A DNA stretch of 64,000 bases from Caulobacter vibrioides (GTDB lineage Bacteria; Pseudomonadota; Alphaproteobacteria; Caulobacterales; Caulobacteraceae). Shown here one piece after another: positions 9,031 to 20,037 of the stretch; the stretch's first letter is position 1; every line of letters starts with the position of its first letter. The stretch lies in NCBI RefSeq assembly GCF_002310375.3, contig NZ_CP023315.3:310001-374000 (forward strand), read 5' to 3'. A model generated the notes under the pieces. The model was not told where the DNA came from. It searched no databases and saw only the letters and a list, made by a program, of their open reading frames with translations. Made by a program: the position numbers and the translations under genes.

Positions 9031-10317
9031 ATGCGGAAACTGATGACGGGCGCTTGCGCCTTGGCGACGACGGTCGCCCTGGCCGGCGTCGCGAGCGCCC
9101 AGACGACCTTCGTACAGGCCGGGCGCCTTCTCGCCGATCCCGCGACGGGAAAGGTCGAGACCGCAAAGACCTTGGTTCTTGAGAAGGGCCAGGTGGTGCG
9201 CATCCTCGACGGCTATGTCGCCGAGAAGGGCGGCAAGGTCGTCGATCTGAAGGACAGCTTCGTGCTGCCCGGCCTGATCGACAGCCACGTGCACCTGACC
9301 GGCGAGCAGAATCCGAACGGACGCCTGCAGGCCGTGACGCAGTCGCCGTCCGACAGCGCCATGGTCGGGGCCGGCTTCGCCCGCAAGACCCTGATGGCCG
9401 GGTTCACGACCGTGGCCAATCTGGGCGCCAACAGCCAGGCGATCTTCGCCCTGCGCGCGGGCGTCAAGCGCGGCGACGTGGCCGGGCCGCGTATCCTGGC
9501 GTCCGGTTCATCGATCTCGGTCCATGGCGGCCATGGCGACATCAACGGCTATAGCGAGGACGTCATGCACGCCTTGCGGCCGGAATCGGTCTGCTCGGGC
9601 GCGGATGACTGTCGTCGCGCGGTGCGGGAGCAGATCTGGCTGGGGGCAGACCTCATCAAGATCACGGCGACGGGCGGCGTGCTATCCAACACCGCCGCAG
9701 GCCTCGCCAAACAGTTTTCCGACGCCGAACTGGGCGCGATCGTCGAGTCCGCGCACAGCATGGGCCGCAAGGTGACCGCCCACGCCCACGGCGGCGACGG
9801 CATCAATGCGTTCCTCAAGGCGGGCGGCGACTCGATCGAGCACGGCACCTATCTGGACAACGAGGGCATCGCCCTGATGAAAAAGTCGGGCGCCTATCTC
9901 GTCCCGACCCTGATGGCGGGCGACTTCGTCTACCGGATCGCCAGCGGCTCGAACAACTACTTCACCCCCGCCCAGACGGCCAAGGCGCTCGAGGCGGGGC
10001 CCAAGATGTTGGACATGGTTCGCCGCGCGCACGCCGGCGGCGTCAAGATCGCCTTTGGCACCGATAGCGGCGTCTCGGCCCACGGCGACAACGCCGGGGA
10101 GTTCGCCCTTCTGGTCAAGGCGGGCATGACCCCGCTGGAGGCCATCCAGACCGCGACGGTCAACGCCGCCGACCATTTCTCGCTGAGCCACGAAATCGGC
10201 AGCTTGGCGCCCGGCAAGGCGGCGGACCTGATCGCCGTGAAGGGCGATCCGCTCAAGGACGTCACCGAGCTTCAACGCGTGACCTCGGTCATCAAGGGCG
10301 GCGTGGTCTACAAGTAG
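9031..10317 (+). CDS. Exported metal-dependent amidohydrolase (prolidase-like)
   Basis: The chosen ATG gives 428 residues starting with a Sec signal peptide (MRKLMTGACALATTVALAGV, cleavage likely after ASA), so the enzyme acts in the periplasm. The amidohydrolase-superfamily metal site is visible: HxH at H86/H88 (LIDSHVHL), histidines in AHAHGGDG and SIEHGTYL, and the aspartate in FGTDSG. The C-terminal LAPGKAADLIAVKGDP is typical of this group. Relatives in Caulobacter cleave Xaa-Pro or other dipeptides; the actual substrate here is inferred. A longer start at 9001 would overlap the upstream gene and bury the signal peptide. Confidence 0.85.
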   Translation: MRKLMTGACALATTVALAGVASAQTTFVQAGRLLADPATGKVETAKTLVLEKGQVVRILDGYVAEKGGKVVDLKDSFVLPGLIDSHVHLTGEQNPNGRLQAVTQSPSDSAMVGAGFARKTLMAGFTTVANLGANSQAIFALRAGVKRGDVAGPRILASGSSISVHGGHGDINGYSEDVMHALRPESVCSGADDCRRAVREQIWLGADLIKITATGGVLSNTAAGLAKQFSDAELGAIVESAHSMGRKVTAHAHGGDGINAFLKAGGDSIEHGTYLDNEGIALMKKSGAYLVPTLMAGDFVYRIASGSNNYFTPAQTAKALEAGPKMLDMVRRAHAGGVKIAFGTDSGVSAHGDNAGEFALLVKAGMTPLEAIQTATVNAADHFSLSHEIGSLAPGKAADLIAVKGDPLKDVTELQRVTSVIKGGVVYK

Positions 10318-10321
10318 GGTC

Positions 10322-10350
10322 AAACCCTCCCCCGCCAGGGGGAGGGTTTT
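10322..10350. terminator. Bidirectional terminator, half-size C-rich dyad
   Basis: Perfect 12-base arms, AAACCCTCCCCC and GGGGGAGGGTTT, separated by GCCA, with a T-run in both directions. It sits between two convergent stops (amidohydrolase at 10317 and lpxK at 10356), so it can end transcription from both sides. Its arms match half of the larger dyad repeats of this window. Confidence 0.8.
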
Positions 10351-10355
10351 GAGTC

Positions 10356-11363
10356 TTACAGCCCGACCCCCTTCAGCAGCGCCTCCAGCGCTTCTGGATC
10401 GTCGAACCGGGCGCGCACGGGCCAGGGCGTGACGCGTTCGCGCCAGGCCGGCGGCAGGCGCACCCAGTCCTTTTCGGTGGTGACCAGCCCGGCCTGATAG
10501 ACCTCGGCGCGGTCGGCCAGCATCTTGAGGGTCGACTCGCTATAGGCGCCGTGGTCGGGGAAGGGCGCGAAGTCGACCAGCTGGCAGCCCGCCGCCGTCA
10601 GGGCCTTCTCGACCTTCCAGGGCTTGGCGATCCCGGCGAAGCCGACCTGCGGCCCCTTGGGGACCGGCGCGGCGGCTTCGAGGCGGGCGACCAGCACAGG
10701 CATGTCGCCGAACTCGACGAGAAGGTCGATGTCCGGCTGCTCCATCTCGACCGGCAACAATACGATCACCGCGTCGGCGCGGGACAGACCCACCTTCAAC
10801 GGCTCGCGCATGGGCCCGGCGGGGAAGACCCGGCCGTCGCCGAACGGCCACTCGCCGCCGCGCGTCTCGCCGTCGACCACGACCAGCGACAGCGCCTTCT
10901 TGACGCTGGGATTTTGGTGGCCGTCGTCCATGACGATGGCGGATGCGCCGGCCCGCACCGCCGCCTTGGCGCCGGCGACCCGGTCGGCGGCGATCCACAT
11001 CGGGAAATCCTGCGCCAGCATTAACGGCTCGTCGCCGACATCGGCGGCGGTGTGACGGATGGTGTCGACCCGCACCGGCCCCTTCAGCTTGCCGCCATAG
11101 CCGCGCGACAGGCCGTGGGCGGCGACGCCCCGCTGGGTCAGGGTCAGCAGCAGTTCGCGCACGATCGGCGTCTTGCCGGCGCCACCCATGGTGACGTTGC
11201 CCACACAGATCACCGGCGCGCCGATGATGGCCGGCGTGGCGCGCGCGATCCGGCGTCGGGTGGTGTCGGCCCACAGCCACGACAGGGGCGTCAGCAAGGC
11301 GCGGGTCACCGGCGCGGGCGCGCCGCTCTTGACGTACCACCAGCGGGGGGTGCCGAGTTTCAT
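10356..11363 (-). CDS. lpxK: Tetraacyldisaccharide 4'-kinase
   Basis: LpxK phosphorylates the 4' position of the lipid A disaccharide at the inner membrane, the sixth step of lipid A synthesis. Its 335 residues carry an unusually placed P-loop (GNVTMGGAGKTPIVRELL, about residues 55-72), then SRGYGGKLKGPVRVD and the acidic VMDDGHQNPSVKKALSLVVVD stretch typical of LpxK. The ATG overlaps the TGA of kdtA (ATGA), so the two are translationally coupled. It is the last gene of a minus-strand lipid A cluster. Confidence 0.96.
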   Translation of the reverse strand: MKLGTPRWWYVKSGAPAPVTRALLTPLSWLWADTTRRRIARATPAIIGAPVICVGNVTMGGAGKTPIVRELLLTLTQRGVAAHGLSRGYGGKLKGPVRVDTIRHTAADVGDEPLMLAQDFPMWIAADRVAGAKAAVRAGASAIVMDDGHQNPSVKKALSLVVVDGETRGGEWPFGDGRVFPAGPMREPLKVGLSRADAVIVLLPVEMEQPDIDLLVEFGDMPVLVARLEAAAPVPKGPQVGFAGIAKPWKVEKALTAAGCQLVDFAPFPDHGAYSESTLKMLADRAEVYQAGLVTTEKDWVRLPPAWRERVTPWPVRARFDDPEALEALLKGVGL

Positions 11364-12613
11364 GGAACGAGCTCAAGGATGCGGGAAAGACCCGCCCGCG
11401 CCTCGGCGTCGCGGGCGTCGACATAGGCGCGGGCGCGGGCGGCGTCATCGCCTAGGCGATCAGGTGCCGCGAGTGCACCGCTCAAGTCATCGCACAGGTC
11501 CGTATCGTCGGCGTAGCCACCAATGCCGGCTTCGGCTAGCGCGTCATACACGCTCCGCCAATTCTCGACATGCGGACCGCGCACAAATGGGCAAGAGACG
11601 CGGGCCGCCTCAAGGGGATTGTGGCCGCCAATGTCGGGCAGCAGGCTGCCGCAGATCAGGGCTAGGTCGGCGAGCCGGTACCAGAGGCCAAGTTCGCCAA
11701 GCGTGTCCGCGACGAGGATAGATCCCGCAGAAGTTCCACCGCTGCGCAGACCTGCTGCAAGGCCGCGCCAGCGCGCTTCCTCGGCAATGGCCGGACCTCG
11801 CTCGATGTGGCGCGGCACGATGATCAGATGAGGCCTATCACCGCTCATTTGTGCATAGGCCGCGAGCACGAGTTCGTCCTCGCCCGGATGGGTGCTCGCC
11901 GCGACCAGGACACGCTTTCCAGCGAAGATCACGCGCTGTTTGGACAATTCTGCCTCATCGACCGGCAGGGGCGCGGCGCCGAACTTCAGGTCAGCCTCTC
12001 CGGCGACCTGTCCGCCCAAAGCCTCGAAGCGCGCCTGCGCCCGCGCGTCCTGGGCCAGGATCAGGTCAAAGCCCGATAACAACTGTCGGGCGGCGTCAGG
12101 GCGCCGCGACCAGCGCGCGAAGCTGCGGTCCGACAGCTTGGCGGAGACCAGGGCCAGTCGCGTCCCGGCGGCTTTCGCCTCCAGGAGGAGGTTCGGCCAC
12201 AGCTCGCTTTCGACGAAGACGGCGAGGTCGGGCTTCCACCGCGCGATGAACCGCCGCGCCGCGCCCGGCGCGTCGATAGGCGCGTACTGGTGGATCGCGC
12301 CCGGCGGCAGGCGCTTGGCCAGCAGGGCGGCCGAGGTGGTGGTGCCCGAGGTCACCAGCACGGTGACCTCGGGCTTTTCGGCGCGCAATCGCTCGACCAG
12401 CGGCAGGATCGACAGGGTCTCGCCGACGCTGGCGCCGTGCAGCCAGACCAGCGGGCCGCCGGGCCGAGGGGTGTCGGCGCGCGCCAGCCGTTCAGCCAGC
12501 CGCGCGGGGTCTTCCTTGCCCTTGCGGGCGCGGTGGGCCAGCAGGGCCGGAGCGACGGGTTCGAGCAGGCCCGTGGCGGCCCGGTAGAGGTTCAGCGCGT
12601 CGGGCCGGATCAC
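11360..12613 (-). CDS. kdtA: 3-deoxy-D-manno-octulosonic acid (Kdo) transferase
   Basis: KdtA/WaaA transfers Kdo from CMP-Kdo to lipid IVA on the cytoplasmic face of the inner membrane. The N-terminal glycosyltransferase domain shows WLHGASVGETLS (about residues 52-63) and LVTSGTTTSAALL; the C-terminal domain has RHIERGPAIAEEARWRG and the GSLLPDIGGHNPLEAA donor-binding motif. I chose GTG at 12613, which overlaps the TGA of the CDF gene (GTGA), giving 417 residues beginning with IRPDALNLYRAATG. An ATG 27 bases upstream is possible. Both flanking junctions overlap, so this is one operon with lpxK. Confidence 0.93.
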   Translation of the reverse strand: MIRPDALNLYRAATGLLEPVAPALLAHRARKGKEDPARLAERLARADTPRPGGPLVWLHGASVGETLSILPLVERLRAEKPEVTVLVTSGTTTSAALLAKRLPPGAIHQYAPIDAPGAARRFIARWKPDLAVFVESELWPNLLLEAKAAGTRLALVSAKLSDRSFARWSRRPDAARQLLSGFDLILAQDARAQARFEALGGQVAGEADLKFGAAPLPVDEAELSKQRVIFAGKRVLVAASTHPGEDELVLAAYAQMSGDRPHLIIVPRHIERGPAIAEEARWRGLAAGLRSGGTSAGSILVADTLGELGLWYRLADLALICGSLLPDIGGHNPLEAARVSCPFVRGPHVENWRSVYDALAEAGIGGYADDTDLCDDLSGALAAPDRLGDDAARARAYVDARDAEARAGLSRILELVP

Positions 12614-13623
12614 ACGACGTCCGCCGGGGCCAGGCGACACGCATGCGCGCCGTGGCCGCTTTCCACCTGGATGGTCACGTGGCCGATGTTGAACCGGCTG
12701 GCCAGCTCGGCGCAGGCGTCGTGCAGGAACTGGTCATGGTCGGCGTCCAGCGGACGGACGACGTGGGCGGTCAGGGCGGTCTCGGTGGTGCTCATCGCCC
12801 AGATGTGCAGGTCATGCACCTCGCTGACCCCCGGACGGGCGGCCAGCCAGTCGCGTACCTTTTGCGTATCGATGCCGCGCGGCGTGGCGTCCAGGGCCAG
12901 ATCCAGCGAGTCGCGCAGCAGGCCCCAGGTGCCCAGCACGATCACCGCCACGATGACCAGGCTCACCACCGGGTCCAGCCACATCCAGCCGGTGAAGGTC
13001 ATGGCGAGCGCGGCGATCACCACCCCGGCCGAGACGGCCGCGTCGGCGGCCATGTGCAGGAAGGCGCCCCGGACGTTGAGGTCTTCCTTGGAGCCCTTCA
13101 TGAACATCAGCGCCGTGGCCGTGTTGATGACGATGCCGATGGCCGCGACGATCATCACCGGGCCGGTCTCAACGGGCTGCGGCGCCGCGAAGCGGCGAAC
13201 GGCCTCCCAGGCGATAGCCCCCACGGCGACCAGCAGCAGGGCGGCGTTGGCCAGCGAGGCCAGGATCGTGCCTTTGCGCAGGCCATAGGTGCGCCGCGCG
13301 CTGGGCGCGCGCTTGGCCAGGATCGTCGCGCCCCAGGCCAACAGCAGGCCCAGGACGTCGGAGAGGTTATGGCCGGCGTCGGCCAATAGCGCCAACGAGT
13401 GCGTCAGGATGCCCGCGCTGGCCTCTACGATGACGAAGCCGAGGTTCAGCGCCGTGCCGATCGCGAACGCGCGGCCGAAATCCTTGGGCGCGTGATGATG
13501 GTGGCCGTGATGACCGTGGCCGTGGTGGTGATGCCCATGCCCGTGGTCGTGGCCATGATGGCCATGACCGTGGCCATGACCGTGGCCATGATCGTGAGCG
13601 TGTCCGTGGGCGTCGTGCGGCAT
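12610..13623 (-). CDS. Cation diffusion facilitator metal exporter, His-rich N-terminus
   Basis: CDF/ZnT-type transporter exporting divalent metal (probably zinc) in exchange for protons. From the ATG at 13623 it has 337 residues. The first 45 residues are a His/Gly/Asp-rich tail with more than 20 histidines; six membrane segments follow. The HxxxD-type metal site is seen in LLADAGHNLSDVLG, with the second site in HMAADAAVSAGVV. It is embedded between the acyltransferase and kdtA genes and overlaps kdtA, an unusual location for a metal exporter. An upstream in-frame start at 13683 would overlap the acyltransferase gene and is less likely. Confidence 0.9.
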   Translation of the reverse strand: MPHDAHGHAHDHGHGHGHGHGHHGHDHGHGHHHHGHGHHGHHHHAPKDFGRAFAIGTALNLGFVIVEASAGILTHSLALLADAGHNLSDVLGLLLAWGATILAKRAPSARRTYGLRKGTILASLANAALLLVAVGAIAWEAVRRFAAPQPVETGPVMIVAAIGIVINTATALMFMKGSKEDLNVRGAFLHMAADAAVSAGVVIAALAMTFTGWMWLDPVVSLVIVAVIVLGTWGLLRDSLDLALDATPRGIDTQKVRDWLAARPGVSEVHDLHIWAMSTTETALTAHVVRPLDADHDQFLHDACAELASRFNIGHVTIQVESGHGAHACRLAPADVV

Positions 13624-13654
13624 GGGTCCTACATCCCACCAAGCAGGGGAGGGA

Positions 13655-14364
13655 TCAATCTTTGGGCGCGGTTTCGCCGACAATGGCTTCCGCGCGGCGG
13701 GAAACGGCGCTCAGGCGCGCGCGCCAGGCCTCGACCAAAGCGTCGGGATCGTCGTCTCGACCGGCCTGAACTGGGCCGTCCCAGACCATGGCCGCCTTGG
13801 CGAAGGGCAGGGGAATGATGGTGCGGTCCCAGGTCTTCAGGCGGATGCAGGGATTGACCGCCACGCCGACGAACAGCACCGGCGCGCCGCTGACCCGGGC
13901 CAGGGCGACCGCGCCCTTCTGCATCACCTCGACGGGACCGCGCGGGCCATCCGGCGTGATGGCCATGGCGCCGCCGTCCTTCACCCACTTGACCATGTCG
14001 CGGAAGGCCTGCTCGCCGCCCTTATTCTTGGCGGTGTCGGTTTTCTTCAGGGACGAGCCCCGGATCGACGGTAGGCCAAGGCGCGCGATCACTCGGGCGA
14101 TGAACTCGCCGTCGCGCGATTGGCTGACCAGAACGCGGATCTCGGGCTTGTCGGGTCCCTGCGGCCAGGTCGCGGGCCCGACGGGCACCCGCGAATGCCA
14201 CAGCGCCAGGATCGCGCCGCCGCCGCTGGCCAGGGCCTCGGCCTGGACGCGCTCAGCGATCTCCTGGCCCTCTCGCGTCCAGCGCAGGGTCTTGTAGGTC
14301 AGAGCGATGTAGCCCGAGAAAAGCCGGGTCATCGCGCTCATCACCCAGGGCGAATGCAGGGGTC

Positions 14365-14368
<4 letters not shown>
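13655..14368 (-). CDS. DUF374 lysophospholipid acyltransferase-like protein
   Basis: DUF374 proteins belong to the LPLAT superfamily and are found with alphaproteobacterial lipid A genes. The acyltransferase signature is visible as ILALWHSR (HX4D-like region, with His in place) and the downstream block AITPDGPRGPVEVMQKGAVALARVSGAPV. The chosen TTG at 14368 overlaps the TGA of the ABC exporter gene (TTGA) and gives 237 residues; ATG at 14341 or 14332 would be more conventional. Its exact acyl acceptor is unknown; a role in envelope lipid synthesis is inferred from family and context. Confidence 0.85.
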
Positions 14369-16188
<1,820 letters not shown>

Positions 16189-16343
16189 GGGGGAGGGGTC
16201 GGCTGTCAGGGCGAGGCTGTCAAGGACGTGCGGGGTCCAGTGTCCGGGAAAAGCGACGCTCTGAAGGCGGATCGTCGCGGGATTTTGCCTTTCGCGGGCT
16301 AAGCCCCTAGTTAGGACCGGAATTTCCGAAGGATCGCGCCGCC

Positions 16344-17009
16344 TTGGCCAAGTTCGACCTCACCACGCCTTGGGGCCGGTTCAAGACCTATCTCCACTAT
16401 CTGTGGAATGACCACGCCTATCTGAGGCTGGGCTTTTCGAACGCCCACTGGATCAGCCCGGAACTCGTCCGCGCCAACCAGCCCTGGCCGTTCCAGCTGG
16501 CCTGGTGGAAGCGTCGCGGGATCAAGACGATCGTCAACCTGCGCGGCGGCTTCGACGGCAGCTTCTACGCGCTGGAGAAGGACGCCTGCGAGCGCCTGGG
16601 CCTGAACTTCGTCGACTTCGTGATCACCTCACGCGAGGTCCCGATCCGCGAGCGGGTGCGGGGCGCCAAGGAGCTGTTCGAGCGCATCGAGTATCCGGCC
16701 CTGATGCACTGCAAGTCCGGCGCGGACCGGGCGGGGATCATGAGCGTGTTCTACGCCCACTATCGGCTGGGCCAGCCGATCCGCGAGGCGATGCAGCAGC
16801 TGGGGCCGCGCTACCTGCACATCAAGCACGGCAACACCGGCGTGCTGGACTATGTCTTCGAGCAGTATCTGGAGAAGGGCGAGCCCAAAGGCCTGACCTT
16901 CAGCGACTGGGTCGAGAGCGACGACTACGACCCAGTCGAGATGAAGAAGACCTTCCGCGCCGGCATGCTGGGCAAGGTGCTGACCGACAAGATCCTGCGG
17001 CGGGAGTAA
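16344..17009 (+). CDS. Tyrosine/dual-specificity phosphatase-like protein
   Basis: Protein of 221 residues with the cysteine-phosphatase P-loop HCKSGADRAG: nucleophile C123 and R129 (CX5R), near the middle of a compact DSP/PTP domain. The start is a TTG at 16344 with GAAGGA ten bases upstream; no nearby ATG gives a sensible protein. It is divergent from the MsbA-type exporter and lies in a lipid A neighbourhood. Relatives of this fold in alphaproteobacteria include enzymes that dephosphorylate lipid phosphates, so the substrate may be a lipid rather than a protein; that is inference. Confidence 0.8.
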   Translation: MAKFDLTTPWGRFKTYLHYLWNDHAYLRLGFSNAHWISPELVRANQPWPFQLAWWKRRGIKTIVNLRGGFDGSFYALEKDACERLGLNFVDFVITSREVPIRERVRGAKELFERIEYPALMHCKSGADRAGIMSVFYAHYRLGQPIREAMQQLGPRYLHIKHGNTGVLDYVFEQYLEKGEPKGLTFSDWVESDDYDPVEMKKTFRAGMLGKVLTDKILRRE

Positions 17010-17016
17010 CCCAAAT

Positions 17017-17122
17017 CCTCCCCCTATGGGGGAGGCGGCCGAAGGCCGGAGGGGGGAGTTTGGGCTAGCCGGCGTCTTCCTCCTCCGTCGGCTTCGCCGA
17101 CACCTCCCCCGCTAGGGGGAGG
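17017..17122. repeat. C-rich intergenic dyad element, copy 2
   Basis: Same architecture as the block at 7758: left hairpin CCTCCCCCTATGGGGGAGG (17017-17035), a CGGAGGGGGG stretch that can pair with CCTCCGTCGGC further on, and right hairpin CCTCCCCCGCTAGGGGGAGG (17103-17122). It fills the space between two convergent genes and may terminate both. Confidence 0.85.
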
Positions 17123-17135
17123 ATTTCAGACCAGA

Positions 17136-17360
17136 TCAGCCTTCGCTGGGATCCAGCAGCTTGTGGGCGTGGATGATGAAGTAGCGGGCGTGGGCGTTGT
17201 CGACCGTGGCCTGGGCCTTGGCCTTCCAGGCCTTGTGGGCCTCGTCGTAGCTCGGAAAGGCGCCGACGAACTCGACCTTGGAGAGGTCACGGAATTCGAC
17301 GCCCGCGACGTCCTTAAGCTCGCCGCCGACTACGATATGAAGAAGCTGCTTGTCAGGCAT
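17136..17360 (-). CDS. DUF4170 family small protein
   Basis: Protein of 74 residues from the ATG at 17360 (MPDKQLLHIVVGGELKD). The sequence, including VEFVGAFPSYDEAHKAWKAK and a C-terminal ARYFIIHAHKLLDP, matches the DUF4170 family, a small cytoplasmic protein conserved in alphaproteobacteria next to cysQ and lipid A genes. Its function is not established. It lies 29 bases downstream of the cysQ-like gene on the same strand, fitting the pmbA-cysQ-DUF4170 order. Confidence 0.85.
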   Translation of the reverse strand: MPDKQLLHIVVGGELKDVAGVEFRDLSKVEFVGAFPSYDEAHKAWKAKAQATVDNAHARYFIIHAHKLLDPSEG

Positions 17361-17389
17361 TTTGAGCAAGTTCCTGCGAGGAATTATAG

Positions 17390-18169
17390 TTATGGCAGCT
17401 CGATATGCCCGACACGGTTAAGGATCAATGGCGCCAGCGCGCGATTGGCGCAAACCAGGCTCGGAACCTGCGGAACGGGCCGATTATAGGCGTAGGGGCG
17501 GCCCTTGTGATCACTGAGCGCCGCGCCGGCGCGCTGGCAGATCAGATCGGCGGCCGCCACATCCCACTCGCTTTTGGGAGACAGCGCTACGGCGGCGTCA
17601 AAGGCGCCGGCGGCGACAAGGCACGCCCGGTAGGCGATCGAGTTGCGGGTCTCGATGCGCATCGCGGGCCACGGCTCGCGCCAGGCGGGGTGGGCGAACA
17701 TCTTGGCGTCGCCCAGCATGGCCGCGCCTTCCAGGGCGTCAGTGGCGCTGGGGGCGATCGGCGCGCCGTTTAGGGTGGCCGGACCGTCGAGGATCGCGGC
17801 GTAGGTCTCGTCCAGGGCCGGCGCGTGGACCACGGCGGCGATGGGCTTGCCGTCCTCGACCACGGCGATCGACACCGCAAACCACGGCTTGCCCTTCATG
17901 AAGGCCACGGTGCCGTCGATCGGATCGACCACGAACTGTCGTCCGGTGGCCAGGCGCGCGGGATCATCGGCGGTCTCTTCCGACAGCCAGCCATAATCGG
18001 GGCGTTCGGCGCGCAGTTCGGTGCGCAGCAGGGTATCGACGGCGAGGTCGGCGTCCGTGACCGGCGAGCCGCCCTCTTTGGACCAGATCTTCAGGCCGTT
18101 CTCGCGGGCGCTAAGCGCCAGTTCGCCCGCCTCCCGCGCTGCGGCGATGATCAGGTCCAGGTCGTTCAT
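17390..18169 (-). CDS. cysQ: 3'(2'),5'-bisphosphate nucleotidase (inositol monophosphatase family)
   Basis: CysQ-type phosphatase that removes the 3' phosphate of PAP/PAPS, by-products of sulfate activation and sulfotransfer. Its 259 residues show the metal-binding motifs of the inositol monophosphatase superfamily: WLSEETADD (about 68), VDPIDGTVAFM (about 90-100) and the C-terminal WDVAAADLICQRAGA. SKEGGSPVTDADLAVD near residue 32 is typical of CysQ. The ATG overlaps the stop of pmbA (ATGA). A broader inositol-phosphatase activity cannot be excluded. Confidence 0.9.
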   Translation of the reverse strand: MNDLDLIIAAAREAGELALSARENGLKIWSKEGGSPVTDADLAVDTLLRTELRAERPDYGWLSEETADDPARLATGRQFVVDPIDGTVAFMKGKPWFAVSIAVVEDGKPIAAVVHAPALDETYAAILDGPATLNGAPIAPSATDALEGAAMLGDAKMFAHPAWREPWPAMRIETRNSIAYRACLVAAGAFDAAVALSPKSEWDVAAADLICQRAGAALSDHKGRPYAYNRPVPQVPSLVCANRALAPLILNRVGHIELP

Positions 18170-19497
18170 TTGCCTGCGATCGCAAGGGCGTCGACCAGCA
18201 AGGAGGGACTATTGCTGGCGCCGCGGAACTCCAGGTCCGAGCCGGGAACGAGCCGGGCGTAGATGCCGATCAGATTGCCGGCGACGGTGATCTCGGTGAC
18301 CGGACCGGTGTTCTCGCCGTTCTCGAACCAATAGCCCGAACAGCCGACCGACCAGTCGCCGGTGTTGCCGTTCAGCGAGGGCCCGAACATCGAGGTGACC
18401 ACCAGGCCGGTCCCGGCGTCCTTCATCAGGCCCTTCAGGTCCTGGGTCCCCGGTTGGAGCGTCAGGTTGTGGGTCGAGACGCCGGATGGTCCCGCCAGGC
18501 CGCGCGAGGCGTGGCCGGTGGTGACCAGGCCCAGCTGTTTGGCCGAGCTGGTGTTCAGGAGCCAGGTGGTCAGCACGCCGTCCTCGATCAGGGCGCGGGC
18601 TTGCGTGGCCACGCCCTCATCGTCGAAGGGGGCAGAGCCGAGGCCCCGCACCCGGTGCGGATCTTCCAGCAGGTTGACGCCCCGCGCGAAGATCGGCTGG
18701 CCCAGTCTGTCCTTCAGGAACGAGGTGCCGCGCGCGATCGAGGGGCCGGAAATCGCGCCCAGCAGCGGGCCGATCAGGCTCATGGCCAGGCGGTTTTCAA
18801 AGATCACCGGCGCGGTGGTCGAGGCGATCTTGCGGGGGTTCAGGCGGGCCACGGCCTGACGGCCGGCCGCCATGCCGATGTCGCCCGCCGCCGGCAGGTC
18901 GCCGAAGTGGCGGGTCGAACGACCTTCGCCGCCCCGCTCCATGCCCGCGCCCTCGCCGGCGATGGCCGAGGCCGAGATCGAGTGACCGGTGGCCGCGTGC
19001 GCGCCGTGGAAGCCGTCGCTGGTGGCCAAGGCCCAGCGCGACGACGACCAGGTGGCCGAGCCGCCATCGGAATTGGTGACGCCCTCGACCGCGCGGGCGT
19101 GGTCTTCGGCGGTGCGCGCCTGGGTTTCCAGGGTCTCGGCCGAGGGCTCGTAGGCGTCGATCAGGTCGAGATCGGGGAACGGACCCCGTGCGAGGCGATC
19201 CTGCGGCGCGAGGCTGGCGTAGGGATCTTCCGGCGCCAAACGCGCCATGGCGACGGCGCGCTCGATCAGCTTGGCGCGGGCCTCGGACGAAATGTCGGAG
19301 CCGGAGACGGTGGCGCTGCGCCGCCCGATGAAGACGCGAAGGCCAAGATCGCGGGCCTCCTCGCGCTCGACCTCTTCGAGCTCGCCCAGGCGGACTGAAA
19401 CGGAAAGGGATTGGCGCTCGGCGAAGACAGCCTCGGCCGCGTCGGCCCCGGCCTTGCGCGCGGCGGCGACCACGTCATGCAGCAGATTATTGTCCAT
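18166..19497 (-). CDS. pmbA: Metalloprotease-related protein PmbA (TldE)
   Basis: Member of the TldD/TldE family; in E. coli TldE (PmbA) pairs with TldD to process peptides such as microcin B17 precursor and CcdA. The 443 residues match PmbA length, and the catalytic HExxxH of TldD is absent, as expected for TldE. The C-terminal part (LLNTSSAKQLGLVTTGHASR, TGDWSVGCSGYWFENGE) is strongly PmbA-like. It is the first gene of the pmbA-cysQ-DUF4170 unit. tldD is not in the window. Confidence 0.93.
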   Translation of the reverse strand: MDNNLLHDVVAAARKAGADAAEAVFAERQSLSVSVRLGELEEVEREEARDLGLRVFIGRRSATVSGSDISSEARAKLIERAVAMARLAPEDPYASLAPQDRLARGPFPDLDLIDAYEPSAETLETQARTAEDHARAVEGVTNSDGGSATWSSSRWALATSDGFHGAHAATGHSISASAIAGEGAGMERGGEGRSTRHFGDLPAAGDIGMAAGRQAVARLNPRKIASTTAPVIFENRLAMSLIGPLLGAISGPSIARGTSFLKDRLGQPIFARGVNLLEDPHRVRGLGSAPFDDEGVATQARALIEDGVLTTWLLNTSSAKQLGLVTTGHASRGLAGPSGVSTHNLTLQPGTQDLKGLMKDAGTGLVVTSMFGPSLNGNTGDWSVGCSGYWFENGENTGPVTEITVAGNLIGIYARLVPGSDLEFRGASNSPSLLVDALAIAGK

Positions 19498-19518
19498 GGG
19501 GTCTTATGGACGTGATCT

Positions 19519-19541
19519 CCTCCCCCGTGCAACGGGGGAGG
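19519..19541. repeat. Half-size C-rich inverted repeat
   Basis: Arms CCTCCCCCGT and ACGGGGGAGG around a 3-base loop, between the MAPEG gene and pmbA. It matches one hairpin of the larger dyad elements. Without a T-run on the minus strand it is a weak terminator candidate. Confidence 0.7.
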
Positions 19542-19552
19542 ACAATTCGTAG

Positions 19553-19954
19553 CTACCCGATGGCCGACAGCAGAAGGGCCACGCCGGCGAAGATATAGGC
19601 CAGCCACGTGGCGACCATGCCGATCGCCCGCGGGATCGAAGCGCCACCGCTGTTGGACAGGCCGATGGCGTGGACCACGCGGCCGGCGAACAGGATGAAG
19701 CCCACCACGTGGATGGCCAGGGGCGCGGCGCCGGCGACGGCCAGCACGGCCAGGGCGGCGACGCCCGACGGGATGTACTCTGACGCGTTGCCGAAGGCGC
19801 GGATGGCGCGGGCCAGTTCCGGGATGCCCTCGTCGCCCAGCGCCACCTTGTGCTTTTGGCGCAGGCGCACGACCAGCAGCGAGAGGATCAGCAGCAGGAA
19901 AAGGTTGAGGCCGGCCCAGAGCGCCGCAGCGTGGCCAGAAGCGATCGTATCCAT
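19553..19954 (-). CDS. MAPEG family membrane protein
   Basis: Protein of 133 residues with four membrane helices and the MAPEG pattern (RAFGNASEYIPSGVAALAVL near residues 50-69 and FILFAGRVVHAIGLS near 85-99). MAPEG proteins are eicosanoid/glutathione-related membrane proteins in eukaryotes; bacterial members are mostly uncharacterised, possibly glutathione-dependent detoxifiers. It lies upstream of pmbA on the same strand, with a half-size C-rich hairpin between them. Confidence 0.85.
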   Translation of the reverse strand: MDTIASGHAAALWAGLNLFLLLILSLLVVRLRQKHKVALGDEGIPELARAIRAFGNASEYIPSGVAALAVLAVAGAAPLAIHVVGFILFAGRVVHAIGLSNSGGASIPRAIGMVATWLAYIFAGVALLLSAIG

Positions 19955-20037
19955 GGTCTTTTCGTCGTCCTTACGCCCGCTCCCCCGAACGGAGCGCCAT
20001 ATGAGGCCTTCCGCCCGGGCTCGGCAACCCGGCGACC

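Noticed and set aside
13490-13620. Short tandem DNA repeat (CATGGCCATGACCGTGGC-like).
   Set aside because: It is explained by the His/Gly/Asp-rich coding sequence of the CDF exporter N-terminus, not by a separate repeat element.
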